8,550 bases of DNA. Origin: Spirochaetaceae bacterium (lineage in GTDB: Bacteria; Spirochaetota; Spirochaetia; SZUA-6; Fen-1364). Location: the NCBI GenBank assembly GCA_003170115.1, contig PMZS01000237.1, positions 1 through 8,550 of the forward strand, written 5' to 3'. The translations under genes and the position numbers were made by a program. Numbering within the stretch: the first letter of the stretch is position 1; the number at the start of each line of letters is the position of its first letter. Below the pieces are notes generated by a model that worked only from the letters and a program-made list of their open reading frames with translations, made no database searches and was not told the DNA's origin. This document shows, piece after piece, positions 1 to 4,393 of this stretch.

Positions 1-150
1 ATAGGGTCAACAAGGGCGTCTAGAAGCGGATTGGTCTTCATCTCTCCCGGACGCGCAGCCGGAAGGATCGCGGCCTCCTCCTCTGAGAGCTTCGAGAGTC
101 CTCGAGATTACCTCCCTACCAAGGGTCCAGGTGGTCACGGCCTCAGCCAT
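1..150 (-). pseudogene. 5' part of an unrecognised minus-strand gene, probably frameshifted, running off the window edge
   Basis: On the minus strand an ATG at 150-148 opens a reading frame that begins MAEAVTTWTLGREV and has coding-like codon use. A GAGGT lies about ten bases upstream as a weak ribosome site. Near position 110 the convincing sequence moves to another frame, which is open from 107 to the window edge and reads SRGLSKLSEEEAAILPAARP and then PGEMKTNPLLDALVDP. Joining the frames around base 110 would give one continuous protein start, so I infer a one-base indel, or a sequencing error, near GREV/SRGLS. An alternative is a short intact gene starting at the in-frame ATG of MKTNP (about 41-39). 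I do not recognise the family. It diverges from the toxin gene at 225, and the roughly 74 bases between them hold the promoter. Confidence 0.3.
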
Positions 151-187
151 GTTGTTCTGCACCTCGCGGAAGAATTGGCCGAGGGAC

Positions 188-216
188 TTGACAGTGTGCC
201 TATATATTGGTACATT
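188..216 (+). promoter_or_regulatory. Promoter candidate for the first toxin-antitoxin pair, possibly giving a leaderless mRNA
   Basis: A perfect -35 box, TTGACA (188-193), is followed after 17 bases by TACATT (211-216), a four-of-six match to the -10 consensus. Transcription would start near 223, only about two bases before the toxin ATG at 225. No Shine-Dalgarno sequence precedes that ATG, which fits leaderless translation. The AT-rich stretch at 201-217 between the boxes is the natural place for antitoxin binding, but I see no clear palindrome there. Confidence 0.5.
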
Positions 217-224
217 TGTCCTTG

Positions 225-641
225 ATGGTAAAACGTGGTGAGTGCCTAGCGTATGAGCACCAAGGCTGGCGGTTTGAGTGGTACGTCAATGAAGAAGGGA
301 ACAGCCCAGGGGCGAAGTACTACCAGGAGGAGCTGGACGACGACGAAAAGGATGAGCTGACCGCCCTGTTCGAGTTCCTCGCGGAGTGCAACGGCCAGCT
401 AAAGAACAAGGAGAAGATCAGAAGCGAGGGCGACAAGCTATTTGCATTCAAGCCAAAGCCGCATCGGTTCATGGCGTTCTTTGTGAAGGGAAAGACCGTG
501 ATCATCACTCACGGGTTTCTGAAGAAGCGCGACGACCTTCCGCTAAACGAAAAGAAGAAGGCGAAGGCATATCGTCGAGACTACACGAATAGAAATACTA
601 AGGGGTGTTATTATGATGAACAAGCCAAAGGGCTACGTTAG
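225..641 (+). CDS. HigB/Gp49-like (RelE superfamily) toxin
   Basis: This is probably an mRNA-cleaving, ribosome-dependent toxin of the HigB/phage Gp49-like type, neutralised by the HTH protein encoded next. The diagnostic region is residues 71-120 of the 138-residue protein: KLFAFKPKPHRFMAFF, then a short turn with VKGK, then HGFLKKRDDLPLNEKKKA. That is the basic beta-sheet core and C-terminal helix typical of the family. Residues 36-50 are unusually rich in Asp and Glu. The ATG at 225 is chosen because the promoter-like boxes end just upstream; a TTG at 207 would fall within the -10 region. The 3' end overlaps the antitoxin gene by 29 bases, so translation of the two is likely coupled. Toxin-first order is usual for higBA. 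The family call is by motif only, and cleavage specificity cannot be read. Confidence 0.75.
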   Translation: MVKRGECLAYEHQGWRFEWYVNEEGNSPGAKYYQEELDDDEKDELTALFEFLAECNGQLKNKEKIRSEGDKLFAFKPKPHRFMAFFVKGKTVIITHGFLKKRDDLPLNEKKKAKAYRRDYTNRNTKGCYYDEQAKGLR

Positions 642-939
642 CCCGCTGGATCGCGCGAAGGACCCTGCGGTCCGCCGACGCATCGACGAGAAGAAGCGCG
701 AGATCTACCTCTCGACGCTTTTGATCGAGGAGATGAAGAATCACAAGTTGTCCGTGAGGCAACTCGCCGAACGTGCCAAAGTATCCGCCACCACTATTCA
801 GAGCATACGCGCTGGGGAGGCCGAGAACATCGGCCTCGCGAAGCTCGACCATATCCTGAGTTTTTTGGGGAGAACCATTGACTTCCCTCCCGTGAATGGC
901 GCCGCTCATAGAAAGCGCTCGCAACCAGCCTACCGTTGA
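613..939 (+). CDS. HigA-like XRE-family antitoxin
   Basis: A 108-residue protein with a helix-turn-helix at residues 45-86 (LSVRQLAERAKVSATTIQSI, followed by AENIGLAKLDHILSFLG). This is the HigA/XRE pattern that binds the partner toxin and represses the shared promoter. Residues 12-44 form a charged helical stretch of the kind that often contacts the toxin. Two adjacent ATGs (613 and 616) are possible starts. AAGGGG at 600-605 lies seven bases before the first and serves as ribosome site. The gene begins inside the toxin gene in another frame, so the pair forms one transcript. The last ten or so residues (HRKRSQPAYR) are basic and lie beyond the HTH domain. It is clearly related to the antitoxin at 1254-1550, with which it shares SVR.LA.RA.VSAT in the recognition region. 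Confidence 0.8.
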   Translation: MMNKPKGYVSPLDRAKDPAVRRRIDEKKREIYLSTLLIEEMKNHKLSVRQLAERAKVSATTIQSIRAGEAENIGLAKLDHILSFLGRTIDFPPVNGAAHRKRSQPAYR

Positions 940-1042
940 GGTGGAATCCGTCGCCGCATGTCGCCGATACCGTCAAGTGAGCTCGCCCACCAAGCCATCA
1001 GTAGCGAGGGACCTTCCTCTATGTAGCGTTGTTGGCCTACCT

Positions 1043-1056
1043 AAGGAGGGGCTATG
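1043..1056 (+). promoter_or_regulatory. Strong Shine-Dalgarno and ATG that lead out of frame into the toxin remnant
   Basis: AAGGAGGGG (1043-1050, best core AAGGAGG) is spaced four to five bases from an ATG at 1054. The frame it opens ends after 50 codons, at 1203, and encodes nothing recognisable. The toxin-like frame begins two codons later, shifted by one base. The site therefore looks like an initiation signal cut off from its protein by a one-base indel. Confidence 0.5.
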
Positions 1057-1057
1057 C

Positions 1058-1354
1058 CACAAGGAAACTGCGAAGCTGTACGCGTTCAAGCCGCAGCCGC
1101 ACCGTTTCTTCTGTTTCTTTGTGAAGGGAAAGCGAATCTTCATTGCAAGCGCCTACCAAAAGCAGGGAGACAAGATACCCCTGCAGGAGATCAGATGGGC
1201 TGAAAACCTGCGGATAGAGTGCATGCAACGGATTGCCCGAAAGGAGGAAGGGAATGAGAAAAAACAAAGACGAGAGCACATTCGAACGGGAGATGAAGAA
1301 TCCCGTATTTCGTGCGGCTTTCGAGAAAGAGTCTGCGGCGCTCGAGGTATCTGA
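1058..1354 (+). pseudogene. Truncated HigB-like toxin remnant
   Basis: The frame starting at 1058 reads KETAKLYAFKPQPHRFFCFF, then VKGKRIFIASAYQKQGDKIP. It aligns with residues 71-110 of the intact toxin at 225-641 (KLFAFKPKPHRF..FFVKGK), so the two are paralogues. About the first 70 residues of a normal toxin are missing: 940-1057 shows no similarity to the N-terminal half of the first toxin, and no ATG in this frame lies near the homologous part. The reading frame continues to 1354, which overlaps the downstream antitoxin by about 100 bases, far more than in the first module. Its last 35 or so residues are probably not toxin. I read it as an inactivated toxin whose antitoxin survives. A single base fewer near 1070 would restore the frame from the ATG at 1054, so a sequencing error should be ruled out. 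Confidence 0.65.
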
Positions 1355-1550
1355 GTTCCTGGCGAAGCAGATGGCAGAGCAGGAAATATCGGTTCGAGCC
1401 TTGGCGAAGCGGGCCTCAGTGTCGGCTACTGTCGTGCAAGGGATCAAGTCGGGCAAGCGAAAGAACATTGAGTATACGACCTTGAAAGCGCTCACGCTTG
1501 CTCTTGGTTATAAGATCATGTTCAAGAGGGCGCACGCCGCCAAGGTCTGA
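1254..1550 (+). CDS. HigA-like XRE-family antitoxin (second module, toxin decayed)
   Basis: A 98-residue protein whose C-terminal half is an XRE helix-turn-helix (residues 44-86: EISVRALAKRASVSATVVQG, then NIEYTTLKALTLALGYK). The N-terminal half is a charged helix (ESTFEREMKNPVFRAAFEKE) that would contact a toxin. The start at 1254 is fixed by a textbook ribosome site, AAGGAGG at 1241-1247, six bases before the ATG. An in-frame start 21 bases upstream lacks one. The gene follows and overlaps a broken toxin gene. A retained antitoxin without its toxin could still repress a promoter or neutralise a related toxin, possibly the one encoded at 225-641. That cross-protection is inference from sequence similarity only. 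Confidence 0.75.
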   Translation: MRKNKDESTFEREMKNPVFRAAFEKESAALEVSEFLAKQMAEQEISVRALAKRASVSATVVQGIKSGKRKNIEYTTLKALTLALGYKIMFKRAHAAKV

Positions 1551-1574
1551 AAGAAACTTACACGAGAAAGAGTC

Positions 1575-1600
1575 GGTCGTTTCGGCACGACCCTTTTCTT
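1575..1600 (+). terminator. Rho-independent terminator candidate after the second antitoxin
   Basis: GGTCGT (1575-1580) pairs with ACGACC (1587-1592) around the loop TTCGGC. CTTTTCTT follows, and an A-rich GAAAGAG precedes. It starts 25 bases after the antitoxin stop codon and would end the toxin-antitoxin transcript. The stem is only six pairs and the T-run is interrupted, so termination may be partial. Confidence 0.55.
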
Positions 1601-1683
1601 GTCCTGCCGCATTCGCAGTCCTTTTGCAGGGGGCTTCCGGAGTATTAGTAGAAACAAAATTCTCGGTCACTTCTGACAGGCCA

Positions 1684-1809
1684 GTTCGAGCCGGGTCCGT
1701 CTCCCCCGGCCCGAGTCGAACGGGCGGCCAGGTGTTTAACAGGGCCGCCGCCTTTGATCGAGGAAGCCGTCAGATTCCCGCGCGAGGCGCGATCGAATCT
1801 GACCACGGC
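1684..1809. repeat. Structured repeat element, copy 1
   Basis: This gene-free stretch shares an ordered set of parts with 3573-3665. First is an inverted repeat in which GTTCGA (1684-1689) pairs with TCGAAC (1716-1721) and GCCGGG (1690-1695) with CCCGGC (1705-1710). The two copies share GTTCGAGCCGG and CGTCTCCCCCGGC. Next come a GGGCGG tract and GATCGAGG (1756-1763). Last is a second hairpin, here TCAGATTC/GAATCTGA (1770-1777 and 1795-1802) with inner arms CGCGC/GCGCG. Read in the frame that leads to the recombinase fragment in copy 2, this copy gives a similar peptide (FEP..SPPA, later LIE). It may therefore be the truncated 5' end of the same element. The rest of 1551-2032 holds only the terminator above and the promoter below. 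Confidence 0.5.
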
Positions 1810-1874
1810 GGAGCTTCCCGGGCTCCGATCGCCAGTCGGAAACTTTGCGCGCGTGGCTGTCGACTTCTATGGCG

Positions 1875-1929
1875 CTGACGCAGCGCTTCTGACGCACCGT
1901 TGACGGGCAAGATCATGGTCGGATAACAT
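1875..1929 (+). promoter_or_regulatory. Promoter candidate and direct repeats upstream of the DUF433/DUF5615 pair
   Basis: TTGACG (1900-1905) and TAACAT (1924-1929, four of six consensus bases) are separated by 18 bases and would start a transcript near 1936. Just upstream CTGACGCA occurs twice (1875-1882 and 1889-1896), 14 bases apart, as an operator or activator site might. The first copy also forms a small hairpin, GCGCTG/CAGCGC (about 1873-1887). These are weak matches read by eye. Confidence 0.35.
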
Positions 1930-2032
1930 TGACTCGACGGTGAAGCAACCCGCAAACGACCGAAAGCTTCTTTCGGACCTTTCAGAAGAAGCCGGAACGA
2001 GCGGTGTCATCCTACATCCTATGGAGGCTACC

Positions 2033-2260
2033 GTGGCTGTTGCGCGAATCGTATCGAATCCAGATGTGATGCTCGGCAAACCCGTGGTCGAGGGGACCCG
2101 CATTACAGTCGAACTGATCCTGGAAAAACTCTCAGGGGGCGAGTCCGTCGAAGAGATACTCGATTCTTATCCAACGCTGACTCGGGAAGGTGTGCTGGCG
2201 GCGATCAAGTACGCCGCTGATGTCCTCCGCCTTGATGTGGTCTATCCTGTAGGTGCTTGA
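2033..2260 (+). CDS. DUF433-family antitoxin (VapB-like)
   Basis: A short DUF433 (PF04255) protein, the family that pairs with DUF5615/PIN-like toxins as their antitoxin. From the chosen GTG it reads MAVARIVSNPDVMLGKPVVE, then GTRITVELILEKL and EEILDSYPTLTREGVLAAIKYAADVL. The GKPVV.GTRI.VE and YP.LT...V.AA..YAA signatures are complete. The start at 2033 is preferred because TGGAGG (2022-2027) stands five bases before it and homologues begin close to the RIVS motif. The ATG at 2021 would add four residues and has no clear ribosome site, and a GTG at 1940 would add 31 residues with no family similarity. The toxin start codon follows the stop codon directly (TGA then GTG), so the pair is translationally coupled. 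Confidence 0.85.
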   Translation: MAVARIVSNPDVMLGKPVVEGTRITVELILEKLSGGESVEEILDSYPTLTREGVLAAIKYAADVLRLDVVYPVGA

Positions 2261-2611
2261 GTGCGATACCTCGCGGATGAGAGCGTTGAACGACAGATCG
2301 TAGACGCTCTCCGCGTCGCGGGAAATGAAGTTGAATACGTTGCCGAACTGGCCCCTGGCATAGCCGATCTTGACGTGCTCGCACGAGCAAACCGTCAGTC
2401 CGTCGTTCTGATCACTGAGGACAAAGACTTTGGCGAACTGGTGTTCCGCCGTAGGCAGCCGAACCAAGGGGTCGTGCTCTTGCGCCTGTCCGGATTGACG
2501 CGCCAGCGAAGGATCGCAATTGCTGCCCAAGTGTTCGCTGATCGCGCAGCGGACTTCGTTGGCGCTTTCACGGTCGTGACGGACACAGCAGTTCGTGTAA
2601 GAAGGCAATAA
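2261..2611 (+). CDS. DUF5615 PIN-like toxin (VapC-like)
   Basis: A 116-residue PIN-like protein of the DUF5615 family, partner of the DUF433 antitoxin just upstream. Visible family marks are the N-terminal MRYLADESVE with Asp6 and Glu7, the VAELAPGIADLDVLARA stretch with Asp36 and Asp38, and VVLITEDKDFGELVF (residues 48-62) with Glu53, Asp54 and Asp56. GVVLLRL follows at 70-76. These acidic residues would bind the metal ions used for RNA cleavage, by analogy with PIN domains. The start is a GTG directly after the antitoxin stop codon. The length is normal for the family and nothing suggests inactivation. Its RNA target cannot be read from the sequence. Confidence 0.85.
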   Translation: MRYLADESVERQIVDALRVAGNEVEYVAELAPGIADLDVLARANRQSVVLITEDKDFGELVFRRRQPNQGVVLLRLSGLTRQRRIAIAAQVFADRAADFVGAFTVVTDTAVRVRRQ

Positions 2612-2627
2612 TAGCTCGGCGCGATCG

Positions 2628-2648
2628 GCAGGCTCGGGTGCCTGCTTT
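2628..2648 (+). terminator. Terminator-like hairpin after the DUF5615 gene
   Basis: GCAGGC (2628-2633) pairs with GCCTGC (2640-2645) around TCGGGT, with TTT next. It lies 17 bases past the toxin stop codon and before the DUF3841 gene. The T-run is short, so this may be weak or serve only to stabilise the 3' end. Confidence 0.4.
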
Positions 2649-2690
2649 CCGCCGACAGTCACAGGGTATTCTGACGACCAAGGCAATCTG

Positions 2691-3353
2691 ATGAAGGCAA
2701 AGGGCCTGTCCATGATCCACGATGTCGACCGGAGGGAGGGACAGAGCAACAACAAGATGATCCTTTGGACGATCCAGCCTCTTACGGTGTGGAAGGCTCT
2801 GCAGTCGAAAGGCCAAATCCAGGCAAGGGAATTCTTCGTCGACAAGCATTTCCGCCCTGCTTACAGGTGGATGAGGGACCAAATGCGTTTGAGGCTGGGA
2901 CCGCCACCCTCCTCGATTTCCTTCCCTCTGTGGGCGTGGTACCAATGGCAAGGTGCAAGCAAGAAGCGACCCGATCTGCGCTTCTCAGGACATCTCCCGA
3001 GTGGTGAAACCGGTGTACTGATAGAGTTCCTCGCGGAAACGAATGAAGTGCTCCTGTCGGACTTTGAGCTTTGGCACTACGTACTCAACTACTTGTATTT
3101 GCCATCTTCCACAAAGGATGAAGCGCAATTCGATTCGATCATGGCGTCGTTTGCAGCCAACACTCCTTCGGAAGTGGCGAACCGCCATCGAGTCTTCCAC
3201 CAGGATGTCCGCGAGAGCTGGGAGCGAATCTTCGATACTCGATGGTCCCGGCGGGACATAGCATCATCGTTCACGCGGAAGACAATTCAAGCAACCTTGT
3301 GGCGGCTACGCCGGAAGCAAGTCAGGAATTGGGCGACCTTCAAGGCACGTTAG
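2691..3353 (+). CDS. DUF3841 domain-containing protein
   Basis: I recognise this as DUF3841 (PF12952), a family of unknown function. The marks are ILWTIQP (residues 24-30), FPLWAWYQW (78-86), KKRPDLR (91-97), EVLLSDFELWHYVLN (119-133), ESWERIFD (175-182) and the C-terminal KTIQATLWRL (197-206). The many Trp and Tyr residues between these blocks are typical. Homologues usually begin at the ILWTIQP segment, which corresponds to the ATG at 2757, so the first 22 residues may not be translated. A GGAGGGAGGGA tract at 2731-2741 lies 15 bases before that ATG, rather far for a ribosome site. The ATG at 2691 has only AAGG seven bases upstream. There is no signal peptide or membrane segment. It stands alone between a toxin pair and a recombinase remnant, so context gives no function. 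Confidence 0.8.
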   Translation: MKAKGLSMIHDVDRREGQSNNKMILWTIQPLTVWKALQSKGQIQAREFFVDKHFRPAYRWMRDQMRLRLGPPPSSISFPLWAWYQWQGASKKRPDLRFSGHLPSGETGVLIEFLAETNEVLLSDFELWHYVLNYLYLPSSTKDEAQFDSIMASFAANTPSEVANRHRVFHQDVRESWERIFDTRWSRRDIASSFTRKTIQATLWRLRRKQVRNWATFKAR

Positions 3354-3394
3354 CTCCACGATCGACTGACGACAAGAGGCATCGCCCTCGCGCG

Positions 3395-3565
3395 GTGAAG
3401 CGTAAGGTGGTGCAGAGCTCGGCCGCGCTCGACATCCTTCAGGGAAACAAACAGGCAGCCGGTGACCCAACTGTCTGTCCAGCTCTGCTCCCCCTATTGG
3501 ACAAGCTTCGAACTTACTGCTACGAGCACCAGATCGAGGAGATCCCTGCGCTGCTCGCGGTTTAG
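3395..3565 (+). CDS. Possible small protein of unknown function
   Basis: From a GTG at 3395 a 56-codon frame begins VKRKVVQSSAALDIL and ends LLDKLRTYCYEHQIEEIPAL before LAV and the stop. The amphipathic C-terminal helix and amino-acid balance look coding. There is no convincing ribosome site and I recognise no family. The frame is open back to 3242, overlapping the DUF3841 gene, so this may instead be the 3' fragment of a gene cut off by recombination. Apart from this and the repeat copy that follows, 3354-3666 holds nothing I can name. Confidence 0.25.
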   Translation: MKRKVVQSSAALDILQGNKQAAGDPTVCPALLPLLDKLRTYCYEHQIEEIPALLAV

Positions 3566-3572
3566 CATGGGC

Positions 3573-3665
3573 GTTCGAGCCGGTTTCGTCTCCCCCGGCT
3601 CAACCGGAAGCAAACGCGGGCGGGGCCGTCCCTGCGCTGATCGAGGGCACGATCCCGCTGCCCTC
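3573..3665. repeat. Structured repeat element, copy 2
   Basis: The stretch opens with GTTCGAGCCGG (3573-3583), which pairs with CCGGCTCAAC (3595-3604): ten pairs with one bulged C and the loop TTTCGTCTCCC. A GGGCGGGG tract and GATCGAGG (3639-3646) follow. A second hairpin, GAGGGCA (3643-3649) with TGCCCTC (3659-3665), ends the unit directly before the GTG of the recombinase fragment. Order, spacing and much of the sequence match 1684-1809. GTTCGAG-to-GATCGAGG spacing is 66 bases here and 72 there. The copies flank about 1.9 kb carrying the DUF433/DUF5615 pair and the DUF3841 gene. Confidence 0.5.
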
Positions 3666-3666
3666 C

Positions 3667-4038
3667 GTGCTCGGCCTTCGAAGCAGAGGCGCTCTCGAAC
3701 GGCTCTACGTCAATGAGCACCTATCCGCCCGTGAGATCACTCGCATGGCCGGCGCCAGCCGGTCGGGGGTGCTGAAAGCCCTGGACCGTTTCGGCCTCCC
3801 GAGGAACGAGGACGGGTCCAAGAGGATTGGTCCCTTACCCTTCGGCTTCGACTACCTGGACCACCAGCTCGTGAAGAACGAGGCCGAGCAGGCCGCGATC
3901 AGCATGATGCGGCAGTACCGCGCTGGCGGGCTGTCTTTGCGGGAAATCGCCGGCAACCTCAACTTGCAACTCATTCCGACCAAGCAGAATGGGATCTGGC
4001 AGGCCAAGACGGTGAGGGGGATCCTTGCCCGTGCGTGA
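3667..4038 (+). pseudogene. Serine-recombinase-like fragment lacking the catalytic domain
   Basis: The 123-residue frame has an HTH-like segment at 19-45 (LSAREITRMAGASRSGVLKA, LDRFGLP). It is followed by a region resembling the 'Recombinase' domain of large serine recombinases: GPLPFGFDYLDHQLVKNEAE (55-74), GGLSLREIAGNLN (87-99), then PTKQNGIWQAKTVRGILARA. The N-terminal resolvase domain with its catalytic serine is absent, so it cannot recombine DNA alone. The frame is open upstream through repeat copy 2 without a better start; the GTG at 3667 has no clear ribosome site. It could be a decayed recombinase, or a small DNA-binding protein derived from one that is still made. The adjoining repeat may be the end of the original mobile element. 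Confidence 0.55.
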
Positions 4039-4107
4039 CAGCGTTCACCCCGAGCTCTTCGCCGGTGATCTTCTTCCCGAGGTCCTTTGGGCCGACAGTG
4101 TGCCGAC

Positions 4108-4133
4108 GCGCTGCAACGTCCGTGTTGCAGCGC
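4108..4133. repeat. Perfect 10-bp inverted repeat (first of three hairpins)
   Basis: GCGCTGCAAC (4108-4117) and GTTGCAGCGC (4124-4133) pair without mismatch around GTCCGT. No T-run follows on the plus strand. It lies 70 bases after the recombinase fragment. Confidence 0.7.
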
Positions 4134-4146
4134 TCAGTTGGGAAAA

Positions 4147-4187
4147 GGGCCTGGGACGCGCGGCAGGACGCCGCGAGTCCCAGGCCC
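4147..4187. repeat. 17-bp near-perfect inverted repeat (second hairpin)
   Basis: GGGCCTGGGAC (4147-4157) pairs with GTCCCAGGCCC (4177-4187). Inside it CGCGGC (4159-4164) pairs with GCCGCG (4170-4175) around AGGAC, with a single G/A mismatch between the two arms. On the minus strand the stem is followed by TTTTCCC, so it could terminate leftward transcription. On the plus strand no T-run follows. Confidence 0.7.
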
Positions 4188-4191
4188 CAAA

Positions 4192-4216
4192 GGGGGCGGA
4201 AACGCTCCACCCCCCC
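4192..4216. repeat. Third hairpin of the cluster
   Basis: GGGGGCGGA (4192-4200) pairs with TCCACCCCC (4206-4214) with one C/A mismatch and the loop AACGC. Two more C's follow. It starts only four bases after the second hairpin. The remaining gene-free sequence, 4217-4337, shows nothing further I can name. Confidence 0.55.
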
Positions 4217-4337
4217 TTCAGGCCGAAATGCGCATGCGCAGCAGCAGGGGGTTGACCGCACCCTGCCCGTCAAGCAGAGAGCGCAACAGACACGTATAGA
4301 CATTTAGGTCAGCCGGCGGGGCCGTTATCTGGGGGGC

Positions 4338-4389
4338 TTGACGAAGGCATTGCCGCTATATCATATGTTAGGCGAGCGAATGGGAGGGG
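4338..4389 (+). promoter_or_regulatory. Promoter candidate and ribosome site for the methyltransferase operon
   Basis: TTGACG (4338-4343) is followed by TATCAT (4359-4364), five of six -10 consensus bases, with a 15-base spacer. The overlapping TCATAT (4361-4366) would have a 17-base spacer. CATATG, a small palindrome over the -10 region (4362-4367), lies in an imperfect CGC...GCG symmetry and is a plausible operator for the HTH domain of the first gene; this is inference. A strong Shine-Dalgarno, GGGAGGGG (4382-4389), fixes the ATG at 4394. Confidence 0.5.
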
Positions 4390-4393
4390 TTAC

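Noticed and set aside
320..508. Minus-strand frame rich in serine (SSSSFSSSSSSSW)
   Set aside because: It is the antisense of the acidic GAG/GAC-rich segment of the toxin gene and has no family signature.
1702..1725. A perfect tRNA T-arm on the minus strand (GCCCG-TTCGACT-CGGGC followed by CGGGGGA), suggesting a tRNA 3' end or attachment site
   Set aside because: No matching acceptor strand, D-arm or anticodon arm lies upstream on that strand, no CCA follows, and copy 2 of the repeat lacks the TTCGA loop at this place. It is more simply part of the inverted repeat.
2132..2845. Long minus-strand frame of 237 codons
   Set aside because: It lies wholly opposite the clear DUF433, DUF5615 and DUF3841 coding sequence and reads as low-complexity shadow sequence.
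3573..3604. Integron attC site, because GCTCAAC fits RYYYAAC and the stretch forms a hairpin
   Set aside because: In attC the AAC core comes first and the GTT core last; here the order is reversed and GTTCGAG does not fit GTTRRRY. No integron integrase is present.
4025..4307. Several overlapping short frames in the gene-free stretch
   Set aside because: They run through the hairpin cluster in several frames, lack ribosome sites and encode Pro/Arg/Ala-rich peptides typical of GC-rich noncoding DNA.
4364..4374. GTTAGGC before the methyltransferase gene, resembling an attC right-hand core
   Set aside because: No partner GCCTAAC-like core or intervening hairpin is found upstream; it lies just downstream of the promoter and is probably chance.
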